Shown here: positions 1 through 7,218 of the stretch, piece by piece | Layout: every line of letters begins with the position of its first letter | Position numbering within the stretch: the first letter of the stretch is position 1 | Assembly: GCA_903859795.1 (NCBI GenBank) | Contig: CAIOOC010000846.1 | Coordinates: 1 to 19,342 of the forward strand | DNA from: an uncultured Bacteroidia bacterium | Lineage (GTDB): Bacteria > Bacteroidota > Bacteroidia > Bacteroidales > Prolixibacteraceae | Reading direction: 5' to 3' | DNA: 19,342 nucleotides | Notes under the pieces: generated by a model | Told to the model about the DNA's origin: nothing | Databases searched by the model: none | Seen by the model: the letters and a program-made list of their open reading frames with translations, nothing else | Made by a program: the position numbers and the translations under genes

Positions 1-177
1 CGTATTATACCGAACACAGGCTACCTTATTCTCCTTTAGGAGGTTGTAAAGATCATTATCGGCTTTGCAGCTTAGTATGATTTCACGATGAGTTTCAATG
101 GCATGCCCCTGACAAACAGAAAGTAATGTTATCAGATGAAGGCATATCCAAAATTTAAAGAGAGGAATATTTTTCAT
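1..177 (-). CDS. Secreted protein of unknown function, N-terminal fragment
   Basis: An ATG at 177 opens a frame that runs without a stop to the window edge, giving 59 residues. The first 26 form a convincing signal peptide: MKNIP, then a hydrophobic stretch (residues 9-21), then a cleavage site after GHA. The mature part begins IETHREIILSCKADND and reads like a beta strand followed by a helix, as at the start of an alpha/beta fold. The start overlaps the stop of the upstream isochorismatase-ThuA gene by four bases (ATGA, 177-174), which suggests translational coupling and a shared mRNA. The overlap and signal peptide make the start secure. The function cannot be given from this fragment. Presumably it acts in the periplasm or outside the cell with the protein encoded before it. 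Confidence 0.75.
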   Translation of the reverse strand, partial: MKNIPLFKFWICLHLITLLSVCQGHAIETHREIILSCKADNDLYNLLKENKVACVRYNT

Positions 178-1796
178 TTTTTAGAACTCTGAAGCAGAAA
201 ATCTACAATATTAAACATGATGTTCCGGAAACTTTCTATTTGCCAGTCATCCCAATGCCCTAAAGAAGTGTAGATTACCTTACCTTTTTCACTGTTATTT
301 ATCCAAAGGAGAGGTTGTACAGGTTGTCCCGGGATGGAACCGGTAAGCAAAACCTGGACATTTGATGAGCGTAAGGGACGATTAATGTAAAGCCATCCCG
401 GACTTATGAATCCTTCTCCGGGTACCCCTTTCAATAATGGGTGATTTTCCATCCCGGGAACTAAAGAAACATCTGTTCCTTTTTTCAGGTGACCATAATG
501 ACCCTGATAATTGCCACCGAGAACATCCCGGTCGAACTCTGGCCATTGCGCCAGCTGATCAGACACCGGAATATTAGATGCCACGACACCTCCCCCCGAT
601 CTGGATACATTACCTTTAGCATCAAATGCATGACTTGAAGTCCTTATGGCAAGAAGAGGCTTCCCTGAGCTCATATACGCTTTGATTAACTCCATTTTTT
701 CAGGCTCCAATGCACGACGACGAATGCAAGTGATTGTTAGATCAGCATCTTTAAGAATCTGGAGGTTTTCGATATTATGTACGCCAAACCCTTCTGCAAC
801 AGGTATTCCTAATGCAAACTCACAATTTACATTTTTGGTCAAAAGTAACTCATGTGCAAATTCGGGAAACCGCTGATTGGTATGATATTCATTCTCGGCA
901 GAAATAAAAGCAACCACCGGACGTTTATCCAGTTTAAACCTGAATTGTCTTTCACCGGTAAAATCTGTGGAAACCATTGTCGGACAGACATACCTTTCGA
1001 TATACTCGTCTATCAGGCTGTTCCCGGTGAAGTGTGAAACTTTTGGCCATTGTTTCGAATCGTACATGGTATCCGTAAGATCGCGCATCAAAACGACATT
1101 CATTCCAAGACGAACCATATTCCTCAGACCAAACGAACGCCCGATAACACACATATTGGTATGGACACCCATCAGAATCACGTTCTTTATCTTCTGATGA
1201 TCAAACAGACCTGCAATCTCAACACCTGAATCGCTGATTGCATCTTTGTCTTCTATCTTTAATGCATCAATCTCATGAGTCCATGGTCCACCTTCTTTAC
1301 AGGCTGGAAAACAATCACATCCTCCATCTGACTGGTCGATAGGCCATACTGCATCTTTTTCTGACGTGAGTTTGTCTTCGCAGACAAGCTTCTCAGCCTT
1401 ACTGCTTTTAAATTTCTGAGCGTATTTTCGTGCAGGATGGATTTTATAATATTTGATGCAATCGCTGGGGGCATGGACAATTAGTACCCCTTTATTGCGT
1501 GCAATGGTCAGTACATTATTCATAAACGGAGCCATTTCACCTACACGTTCTGTCGCTCCTTTGCACCAGTGCCGGTTCCACATGTCGCATATGATAATTG
1601 CCGTCTCCGTTGGATTCCATTGCTGAATTTCATTTGCGATGATTGTAGCTCCTTTTACGGAATCCGAAGGAATCCGTTTTTGCAGAGAAACTCTGATTCT
1701 TTGGCTTGAATCGGTATTCTCTGCATGGCCGGATGAGACAAAAACAACAAATATAAGCGTGATCAGCACGAATAATTTCATTTGTTTAATATTCAT
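174..1796 (-). CDS. Secreted isochorismatase-like / ThuA-like fusion protein
   Basis: This 540-residue exported protein joins two hydrolase-like domains. A signal peptide covers about residues 1-25 (hydrophobic 8-20, ending SSGHA); Met6 is an alternative start. Residues 65-275 look like an isochorismatase-family cysteine hydrolase: the early strand AIIICDMWN carries the usual Asp (D71), and GVHTNMCVIGR carries the expected nucleophile Cys216 near the usual distance. Residues 293-535 look like a ThuA domain (class I glutamine amidotransferase-like fold), with GHYGH at 432-436, HPLLKG at 452-457 and the late strand YTSLGHWDDW. Cys-rich spacing around 138-166 (GGCDCFPAC) is unusual and may bind metal or form disulfides. 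It lies 37 bp after the GntR gene and overlaps the next gene by 4 bp, so the three are probably cotranscribed. Substrates of both domains are unknown. A role in processing a modified sugar or amide is inference from context only. Confidence 0.85.
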   Translation of the reverse strand: MNIKQMKLFVLITLIFVVFVSSGHAENTDSSQRIRVSLQKRIPSDSVKGATIIANEIQQWNPTETAIIICDMWNRHWCKGATERVGEMAPFMNNVLTIARNKGVLIVHAPSDCIKYYKIHPARKYAQKFKSSKAEKLVCEDKLTSEKDAVWPIDQSDGGCDCFPACKEGGPWTHEIDALKIEDKDAISDSGVEIAGLFDHQKIKNVILMGVHTNMCVIGRSFGLRNMVRLGMNVVLMRDLTDTMYDSKQWPKVSHFTGNSLIDEYIERYVCPTMVSTDFTGERQFRFKLDKRPVVAFISAENEYHTNQRFPEFAHELLLTKNVNCEFALGIPVAEGFGVHNIENLQILKDADLTITCIRRRALEPEKMELIKAYMSSGKPLLAIRTSSHAFDAKGNVSRSGGGVVASNIPVSDQLAQWPEFDRDVLGGNYQGHYGHLKKGTDVSLVPGMENHPLLKGVPGEGFISPGWLYINRPLRSSNVQVLLTGSIPGQPVQPLLWINNSEKGKVIYTSLGHWDDWQIESFRNIMFNIVDFLLQSSKK

Positions 1797-1833
1797 AATA
1801 AGATATTTAGATTATCGTAAATAAACTGTTAGT

Positions 1834-2556
1834 TCAATTTTGCACATTATCTTTGTATGAGTTTAGAAATGTCCTCTCGGTAAATGAAAGATGCTCTTTC
1901 ATAATCTGTTTCACCCCAATTTCGTCCCCGGCTTCAATGGCATTAAAGATTTCCCAATGGTATTTAAGGGTATTTTCCTTCCTGTTTTCTGTCTTGCCAT
2001 AGACAAAATCAACGAATTTAGGCATCAGGGAATAGATTGGGTTCATCACAACAAGTAATGAAAAGTTATGGGCAGCTTCAGCTATCAGCTTATGAAATTT
2101 ATTGTCCTCAAGGGCTTCTTCAGTAAGTTCCACTGCCGGACACTTTTCCATTGATTCAATTGCCTGTCTTAAATTTATCAGATCCTCCTCAGTGCGGTTA
2201 AGACTTGCTGCAGCAGCAATCTCAGGCTCGAACATTTGTCGTAACCTGATAATTTGCAAAAGATTATCCTTTGAGGCATTCATCTCAAGAAACATATTTA
2301 CGGACGAGACTGCCTGTGAGAGAGAGTAGTTATTTACGAACATCCCACGCCCTTTCTCAATACGGATCAACCCCTTTGAATCAAGGCTCCGAAGTGCTTC
2401 GCGTAAGGCATTCCTGCTTACGCCATAAGACTTGCACAGCTCAATTTCAGTCGGAAGTTTTTCATCAGGTTGTAGTTTCTTAACCCTGATAGCATCCTCA
2501 ATTTCCGCTTCAATCCGCTGGCTTAATGATTTGGATACGGTTAGTTTATTATACAT
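1834..2556 (-). CDS. FadR-subfamily GntR transcriptional regulator
   Basis: This is a cytoplasmic DNA-binding repressor or activator of 240 residues, the usual length for the FadR group. An N-terminal winged helix-turn-helix covers about residues 8-76, with LPTEIELCKSYGVSRNALREALRSL as the recognition region and GRGMFV as the wing. An all-helical FCD ligand-binding domain covers about 95-235. Its likely metal ligands are visible: D151 and H155 in DNKFH, H200 in KYHWEIF, and H222 in KEHLSF. FCD regulators typically sense small carboxylates or sugar acids. The gene stands first in a small group with the isochorismatase-ThuA gene, 166 bp downstream of the GH32-like gene. An inverted repeat just before the start (2574-2615) could be its own operator, which would imply autoregulation. 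Whether it controls the glycosidase genes cannot be seen from the sequence. Confidence 0.93.
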   Translation of the reverse strand: MYNKLTVSKSLSQRIEAEIEDAIRVKKLQPDEKLPTEIELCKSYGVSRNALREALRSLDSKGLIRIEKGRGMFVNNYSLSQAVSSVNMFLEMNASKDNLLQIIRLRQMFEPEIAAAASLNRTEEDLINLRQAIESMEKCPAVELTEEALEDNKFHKLIAEAAHNFSLLVVMNPIYSLMPKFVDFVYGKTENRKENTLKYHWEIFNAIEAGDEIGVKQIMKEHLSFTERTFLNSYKDNVQN

Positions 2557-2573
2557 GACAATATGTAAGACAT

Positions 2574-2615
2574 CCTACAAATATAAAAATTAATTTATAA
2601 GAATGAATTTGTAGG
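2574..2615 (-). promoter_or_regulatory. Putative promoter and inverted-repeat operator of the GntR gene
   Basis: A perfect 9-bp inverted repeat, CCTACAAAT (2574-2582) and ATTTGTAGG (2607-2615), has half-sites 33 bp apart centre to centre, about three helical turns. An AT-rich palindrome, AAATTAATTT (2587-2596), sits between them. On the minus strand the gene-proximal half contains TATATTTG (2585-2578), an exact match to the Bacteroidota -7 consensus TAnnTTTG, about 22 bp before the regulator's ATG. No clear -33 TTTG was found. Overlap of repeat and promoter would suit autoregulation, but this is inference. Confidence 0.45.
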
Positions 2616-2635
2616 TTAACATGTGAATTCATCAG

Positions 2636-2704
2636 AAAAAAAATGCCACCAATTCACTAAAACACTAAATATCACCAAAAAGTTGTAGTCTTTGGTGCTT
2701 TAGT
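2636..2704 (-). terminator. Imperfect hairpin with T-run after the GH32-like gene
   Basis: On the minus strand, 19 bp after the GH32-like stop codon, ACTAAA-G-CACCAAA (2704-2699 and 2697-2691) pairs with TTTGGTG-ATA-TTTAGT (2679-2673 and 2669-2664) around an 11-nt loop. A run of eight T residues follows at 2643-2636, about 20 nt beyond the stem. The stem is AT-rich and the T-run is not adjacent, so this is not a textbook intrinsic terminator. It may still end the glycosidase transcript before the GntR gene, or be a dispersed palindromic repeat of the kind common between Bacteroidota genes. Confidence 0.4.
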
Positions 2705-2722
2705 TGTGCTAAAAAACTATCC

Positions 2723-4396
2723 TTAATATGAATTTGATGGACTCATTTCCCAGGATTTCACACTTTTAACAAAAATATCTCCCCCATCAGAAAACAGACT
2801 AATTCCCCTGCCTGCCAGGGTAGGATACACCATTCGTCCGATTGCCTGCCGGTCATTGGCAAAGACCTCGATCACTGATTTGTCAATAAAAATCCTCAAA
2901 ACCAGAGGCTCATCCTTTTTAAGTTCGAAGGGAGCTTCCTCAACGATTTTCCGGCCAAACGACAGACCTGATTTTCGGGTATCAAATTTCAATTTTTGTT
3001 CTGATTTGTCGAACCAGATGATGGTTTCTTCGCGTCCATCATCCGAAACACCTACCTTAACACCATATCTTAAAGCATTGGTCGCTGGTATTGTAACTTC
3101 GAGCTCCATCAGTTCTGTTCCAGGTTCTGCCAGTTTTATTTCACTTCCTGAACCGACCTTAATATTTGAAACTGTCGATTCATTCTTTCTTAATGATTCG
3201 AGTTCTTTGACTGGTCTCATTCTTAATGTTCCATCACTACTTACCCATAAAGTCCGCGGTAATCCGTAGGTCCCGGTCCATCCACGGTAATTAATTACAG
3301 AATCGGGACGATCATCGAAGATCCAACTCCACATAATTTGCCTCCCTTTCCCATCGACTAATGCTTCAGGAGCAAAATAGGCATTATCCTTCCACGTCAT
3401 CCTTCCGTGATTTTCTGGATAGAAATGTTCATTCTTGTAACTGCCTACATAATATTGGCATCCCATATTATGACTGATAAATAACAACAGGTGTTTACCG
3501 CTTGGTTTTCCACCATCTGCAGATGAAGGGAGAGGCAAGAAACTGGGACACATATCATCTTCATTTTTACTGGTCCATTTACGGTCTGACTGATATAGCT
3601 CATGCTTATATTCCCAATGTTTCAGATCATCCGAGGCAAACAGATAGAGCCGGTCTCCCTGATAATTAACGGAATCTTCAGGAAGGGGAACCTCTTTTTC
3701 ATTGTTCGCAGGAAGTCCCTTCCCACGCGAACCGTATTTACGAAGAACCAATAAATTTCCTGTAGCCAAATAATAATGGCCGTCTTTCTTCCAGATGTTT
3801 GATGGATCAGCCGAACCTGCGTGGAAGACTTTTCCGGAAGCATCCTTCAAATCGGTAATTCCCCATTCTGCCGATTTGATAACCGGATTTCCAGGTGATT
3901 TTTCCCATTTATTAAAATTGGCATCAGTACTTTTGGCAAGTCCAATCCCTTTATCTCCCCATAACATCCAATAGGACAACATGGCCGATCCGTCATCATC
4001 CACAAATGCTCCTCCGCTGAAGCAACCTTCATCTCCATTCCCCGGGACAATTGCATCGGGGTGATGACGCCAGTTTAACAAGTCGATGCTTGAGACATGT
4101 CCCCACGAGAAACCGACACCTTCGCGGTTATAGAGGTACATGAGGTGATACCGGCCATTAGCGAAGAAGGCTCCGTTCGGATCGCCGGGTCTTCCATTAT
4201 CCTCGGGAAATGCGAAATGATAAGCAGGCCGGTAAGGATCGGACAATAACCGTTCCCTGAATTCCCGGGTAGCTTTTATTACCTCCTTTGGAATAGGCTG
4301 CCTATCCTTTACTAGAGAGGTTGTGGGTTTATCCTGTGATCTGGCGGCAAGCTGGATGAAAAGAGTGGCTGATAATAAAAAAATAATCTGTTTCAT
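2723..4396 (-). CDS. GH32-like secreted glycosidase with altered acid/base motif (copy 1)
   Basis: This exported protein of 557 residues resembles GH32 enzymes (invertase, levanase, inulinase), which release fructose from beta-fructosides. I take ATG 4396 as the start because MKQIIFLLSATLFIQLAARSQ is a clean signal peptide; a frame open to 4474 would add 26 non-signal residues. A five-bladed beta-propeller spans about 55-385, with the nucleophile motif as GDPNG (D72) and the transition-state Asp region as SADPSNIW (D197). A GH32-type beta-sandwich spans about 425-550 with RIFIDKSVIEVFAND. The usual acid/base motif Glu-Cys is Met282-Cys283 in EDDMCPSF, so the normal Glu is missing; E279 lies four residues before the Cys, as in the neighbouring GH32-like protein. 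It follows the GH172 gene by 80 bp. A true fructan substrate is therefore uncertain. Confidence 0.85.
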   Translation of the reverse strand: MKQIIFLLSATLFIQLAARSQDKPTTSLVKDRQPIPKEVIKATREFRERLLSDPYRPAYHFAFPEDNGRPGDPNGAFFANGRYHLMYLYNREGVGFSWGHVSSIDLLNWRHHPDAIVPGNGDEGCFSGGAFVDDDGSAMLSYWMLWGDKGIGLAKSTDANFNKWEKSPGNPVIKSAEWGITDLKDASGKVFHAGSADPSNIWKKDGHYYLATGNLLVLRKYGSRGKGLPANNEKEVPLPEDSVNYQGDRLYLFASDDLKHWEYKHELYQSDRKWTSKNEDDMCPSFLPLPSSADGGKPSGKHLLLFISHNMGCQYYVGSYKNEHFYPENHGRMTWKDNAYFAPEALVDGKGRQIMWSWIFDDRPDSVINYRGWTGTYGLPRTLWVSSDGTLRMRPVKELESLRKNESTVSNIKVGSGSEIKLAEPGTELMELEVTIPATNALRYGVKVGVSDDGREETIIWFDKSEQKLKFDTRKSGLSFGRKIVEEAPFELKKDEPLVLRIFIDKSVIEVFANDRQAIGRMVYPTLAGRGISLFSDGGDIFVKSVKSWEMSPSNSY

Positions 4397-4476
4397 AATT
4401 ACAAGTTTTAGTCTCTTCGGTTGGATATGTGTATTAATTGCAGACTTGAAAGCTATAACCGGATAAAAGTTCATTG

Positions 4477-5640
4477 TTATTTACTTGGTTTTCTCAGAAC
4501 AAGCGGAAGCAGTGCAGGAAAAGGCTGATGTGGCTCAGTTTGATACCAGTAGGCAACTGAAGCGATATCATCGTCAAGAAGCCTGTATTTCCCGTTCGAT
4601 CCCCAGCCCAAAGCCTGGATGGTTACCTTAAGATCGTTCTCAAAACAAATCGGATCGGGGAGATGCCAACGGTAAAGGCTCCATAGGTTGGGTAAATCCC
4701 CCTCTGTTGTTGCGGGAAGTGTTGTGCCGGAATATTGTGTTGAATAAGATTGTTCAAATCCATAACTCCCAAGGAAATAATCCTCTGTTCCGGTACCACA
4801 GATGGTTGGGAATCTCGTATCACCATCCATAAAGAATTTCACTTCACCCTCCCCAAACCAACCTTTAGAGGTCATTTGTGTCCAGGCCAGGAATGTTCCG
4901 ACATATCTCCCCTTACCTTTAACTCCGTCAAGGATAACATAAGGATTCTGCCCGCCTGTTTTTGCCCTACGCCATTGCGCATGGAAATACCCCGATTTTT
5001 CGGATACAGGACTCAATGCATAAGTGATCTGAAATGCGAGCAATTCCAGATCTTTCTCACTTTCATTGGTAAAGGTAACTTTTGCATGCCGCCTGAATGG
5101 CATAGGCCAGTAGCAATTCAGGGCGTTTTGCGGATTAACGGTTACGACCTGGGAATTAACCCGTGCAAACTTCTCGTGACCAACTGCAAAGAAATCCGGA
5201 GCCGGGACCTCTACAGAAGGGTAAGTTTCCCCATCCCAGTAAAACCGTAATACATTGGCACGACTTAATCCCTCTACCATCCAAATATGCTCAATGGTTC
5301 CCGGTCCATCGACATCCATAAGAGTTACCGTTTGACCCGCATTGACCCGAAGGAAAGGCTTTACTTTCCATCCCTGCCCCAAATCATCCGCTGCCCGACC
5401 AGATGCGGCAGGTTTCTTTTCAGAAGGATTGGGAATTGCCATCCCCCCCTTACCTTTCTCTCCGGTCATATTCTCAGCAGAAATAGAGCGGGTACGGGTA
5501 TTATCCAGCATTGGCAGACCAGCTAATCCACTTTGAACAGGCTGATCGGAATTGCATGCACTAAAGAGTAGAAGGGTTGATGCCAGTATCATGCAAAACC
5601 TTGTGACTGATTTGAAGATAAAGGATTTCATTTGAATCAT
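4477..5640 (-). CDS. DUF2961 / GH172 family lipoprotein, putative furanosidase
   Basis: This 387-residue protein belongs to DUF2961, now glycoside hydrolase family GH172. Characterised GH172 members include difructose dianhydride I synthase/hydrolase (alpha-D-fructofuranosidase activity) and exo-D-arabinofuranosidases. The N-terminus has a hydrophobic stretch ending LLLFSAC, giving lipid attachment at Cys29; Met1 and Met4 are both possible starts. The double jelly-roll core covers about 85-380. The family signature is clear: TIEHIW (115-120), FYWDGE (133-138), GEGEVKFFMDGD (263-274) and CGTGTEDYF (281-289). E286 and one of E264/E266 are the likely catalytic pair, matching the roughly 20-residue spacing of the known enzyme. 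It sits between two GH32-like genes, with gaps of 30 and 80 bp. That context favours a fructofuranosyl or other furanosyl substrate, but D-arabinofuranose cannot be excluded. Confidence 0.88.
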   Translation of the reverse strand: MIQMKSFIFKSVTRFCMILASTLLLFSACNSDQPVQSGLAGLPMLDNTRTRSISAENMTGEKGKGGMAIPNPSEKKPAASGRAADDLGQGWKVKPFLRVNAGQTVTLMDVDGPGTIEHIWMVEGLSRANVLRFYWDGETYPSVEVPAPDFFAVGHEKFARVNSQVVTVNPQNALNCYWPMPFRRHAKVTFTNESEKDLELLAFQITYALSPVSEKSGYFHAQWRRAKTGGQNPYVILDGVKGKGRYVGTFLAWTQMTSKGWFGEGEVKFFMDGDTRFPTICGTGTEDYFLGSYGFEQSYSTQYSGTTLPATTEGDLPNLWSLYRWHLPDPICFENDLKVTIQALGWGSNGKYRLLDDDIASVAYWYQTEPHQPFPALLPLVLRKPSK

Positions 5641-5670
5641 TTTAAAGGTTAAGAATAATTCACATCGGTT

Positions 5671-7215
5671 TTACCATTGCATTGCGGGAAATAATTTCCA
5701 CGCTTTTATACTTTCAACATGAACTGGCGCATCTTCAGCAAAAACCTGAATATTGACAGCATCTTTAAGCGTTGGATAGAGCACCTGAGTAACACATTGG
5801 CGTCCATTAGCAAAAACTTCAACCATCGACTTGTCAAGAAATACCCTGAGATGAACTTTCTCGCCAGGTGATAAAATGAAAGGCGCGTCTTCAGTCAGGA
5901 TGACAGGATTGTGCTTAGGATCTGGTGATGCAAAAGCCATAGCAAACTCTTCGTAAATTGGTCGATTGATTCCCGATTTCTGCATATCTATCTCAAGGAT
6001 ATTCTTTGTTCTGTCAATCACAATAGGGGTTTGCTCAACCCCGTCATTTGAACTAAAGACCTTAACGCCAAACCGTTTTGCCTGACCCGGATCTATCACA
6101 ATATCCATTTCAAGCATATTTCCTGAGACCTTAGTCAACATAACCGACTGACCAGCATTAATGGTAAACGGCTGTTCTTCCGTCTGATTATAGCGGAGTC
6201 GTTCGATTTCCTTTGGAGGCTCAATAATCAACGAGCTCTTGTCTTCGGATAAGGTCAAAACTCTAGGCATAGACATAGTTCCGCTCGACACCCCTGATTT
6301 ACGGTCAAGGACCCAGGCCCACATGATCCTTCTACCCTGATCATCAAGCAGAGTTTCGGGCGCAAAGATAGTTCCTCCGGGCCAGTTCATCCGGTGATGA
6401 GACTCAGGATTAAACTGTTTACCATCCCACGAGCCGATGTAATACCGCGCCCCTCTTGAATGGCTGATGCACAGGAGCACCCATTTGTCGCCGAGTTTGA
6501 AAAAGTCAGGACACGAAATATCTTCAAAATCATTTACATCAGGCATGTTATGGGTCATGAACTCACCAACCTTTTGCATTGGTTTATCGTATGAATCTCC
6601 TACATAAAGGACCGGTGGATTGGGGTGCTTAGCCCCGGGAGTCCCCCCGGATATCTGATAATAAGTATTCCCATCTAACCACATATGGGGATCCCAGCCC
6701 GGTTTGGCAATTGGATTTGTTTTGGGTTTTGCCCATTCATTCAGATCTTTGTCATTACTATAAGCGACACAATTCCCGTCGGTTCCCAAACCATGATAAG
6801 CTAAAACAACTTTTCCATCCTTGGCCAGGAATGCATTTCCACTAAAAATATCGTGTTCCGGATCACCCGGATTCGGTTTTAAGTCATTGGCATACCAACG
6901 CCAATGAAACAGGTCGATGCTTGAAATGTGCTGCCAATTGCATTTCCCCTCATCCTGATAGATATACCAGAGATGATAAACCCCATCTTTAAAGATAGCA
7001 CCGTTTGGATCAAAGGGCATAGCTTTCCCTTCTGCAATCGAAAGGTGCCATTCAGGCCGAATTGGATCGTTCAGTTCTGCCCTACGAATTTTTCGGGCTG
7101 CAGCGATTTCTTCCGGTTTAATATCCTGCGATCGGACGATTAACGGGTAAGATAAGTAAAATGTGATTATAAGACCAATTACAATTTTCATAAGGAAATA
7201 AATATTTTTGATCAT
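5671..7215 (-). CDS. GH32-like secreted glycosidase with altered acid/base motif (copy 2)
   Basis: This 514-residue exported protein is a divergent paralogue of the other GH32-like protein in the window. A signal peptide or anchor covers residues 1-29 (hydrophobic 11-27, ending VRSQ); Met9 is an alternative start. The propeller spans about 50-325, with FDPNG (D69, nucleophile position) and GWDPHMW (D175) where GH32 normally has an Arg-Asp-Pro motif. The canonical Glu-Cys acid/base motif reads Ser234-Cys235 in FEDISCPDFF; E231 lies four residues before the Cys. A C-terminal beta-sandwich (about 345-510) carries LRVFLDKSMVEVFANGR, typical of GH32. Its start is only 3 bp after the GH20 stop and the GH172 gene follows 30 bp later, so these are one transcription unit. 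Clan GH-J membership is clear, but beta-fructosidase activity is doubtful given the missing Glu. Confidence 0.85.
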   Translation of the reverse strand: MIKNIYFLMKIVIGLIITFYLSYPLIVRSQDIKPEEIAAARKIRRAELNDPIRPEWHLSIAEGKAMPFDPNGAIFKDGVYHLWYIYQDEGKCNWQHISSIDLFHWRWYANDLKPNPGDPEHDIFSGNAFLAKDGKVVLAYHGLGTDGNCVAYSNDKDLNEWAKPKTNPIAKPGWDPHMWLDGNTYYQISGGTPGAKHPNPPVLYVGDSYDKPMQKVGEFMTHNMPDVNDFEDISCPDFFKLGDKWVLLCISHSRGARYYIGSWDGKQFNPESHHRMNWPGGTIFAPETLLDDQGRRIMWAWVLDRKSGVSSGTMSMPRVLTLSEDKSSLIIEPPKEIERLRYNQTEEQPFTINAGQSVMLTKVSGNMLEMDIVIDPGQAKRFGVKVFSSNDGVEQTPIVIDRTKNILEIDMQKSGINRPIYEEFAMAFASPDPKHNPVILTEDAPFILSPGEKVHLRVFLDKSMVEVFANGRQCVTQVLYPTLKDAVNIQVFAEDAPVHVESIKAWKLFPAMQW

Positions 7216-7218
7216 AAA

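Noticed and set aside
1748..1755. TATATTTG on the minus strand as an internal promoter
   Set aside because: It falls within the signal-peptide codons of the isochorismatase-ThuA gene, downstream of its start, so it probably has no promoter role.
2856..3269. A 137-codon open frame on the plus strand
   Set aside because: It is antisense to the GH32 C-terminal domain and reads as low-complexity Ser-rich sequence, typical of a shadow frame.
4397..4474. Extended start for the GH32-like gene at 4474
   Set aside because: The 26 extra residues are not signal-like, while ATG 4396 begins a clean signal peptide.
4750..5250. A 166-codon open frame on the plus strand
   Set aside because: It lies entirely antisense to the GH172 gene, whose family motifs are clear, and its translation shows no domain, signal peptide or promoter.
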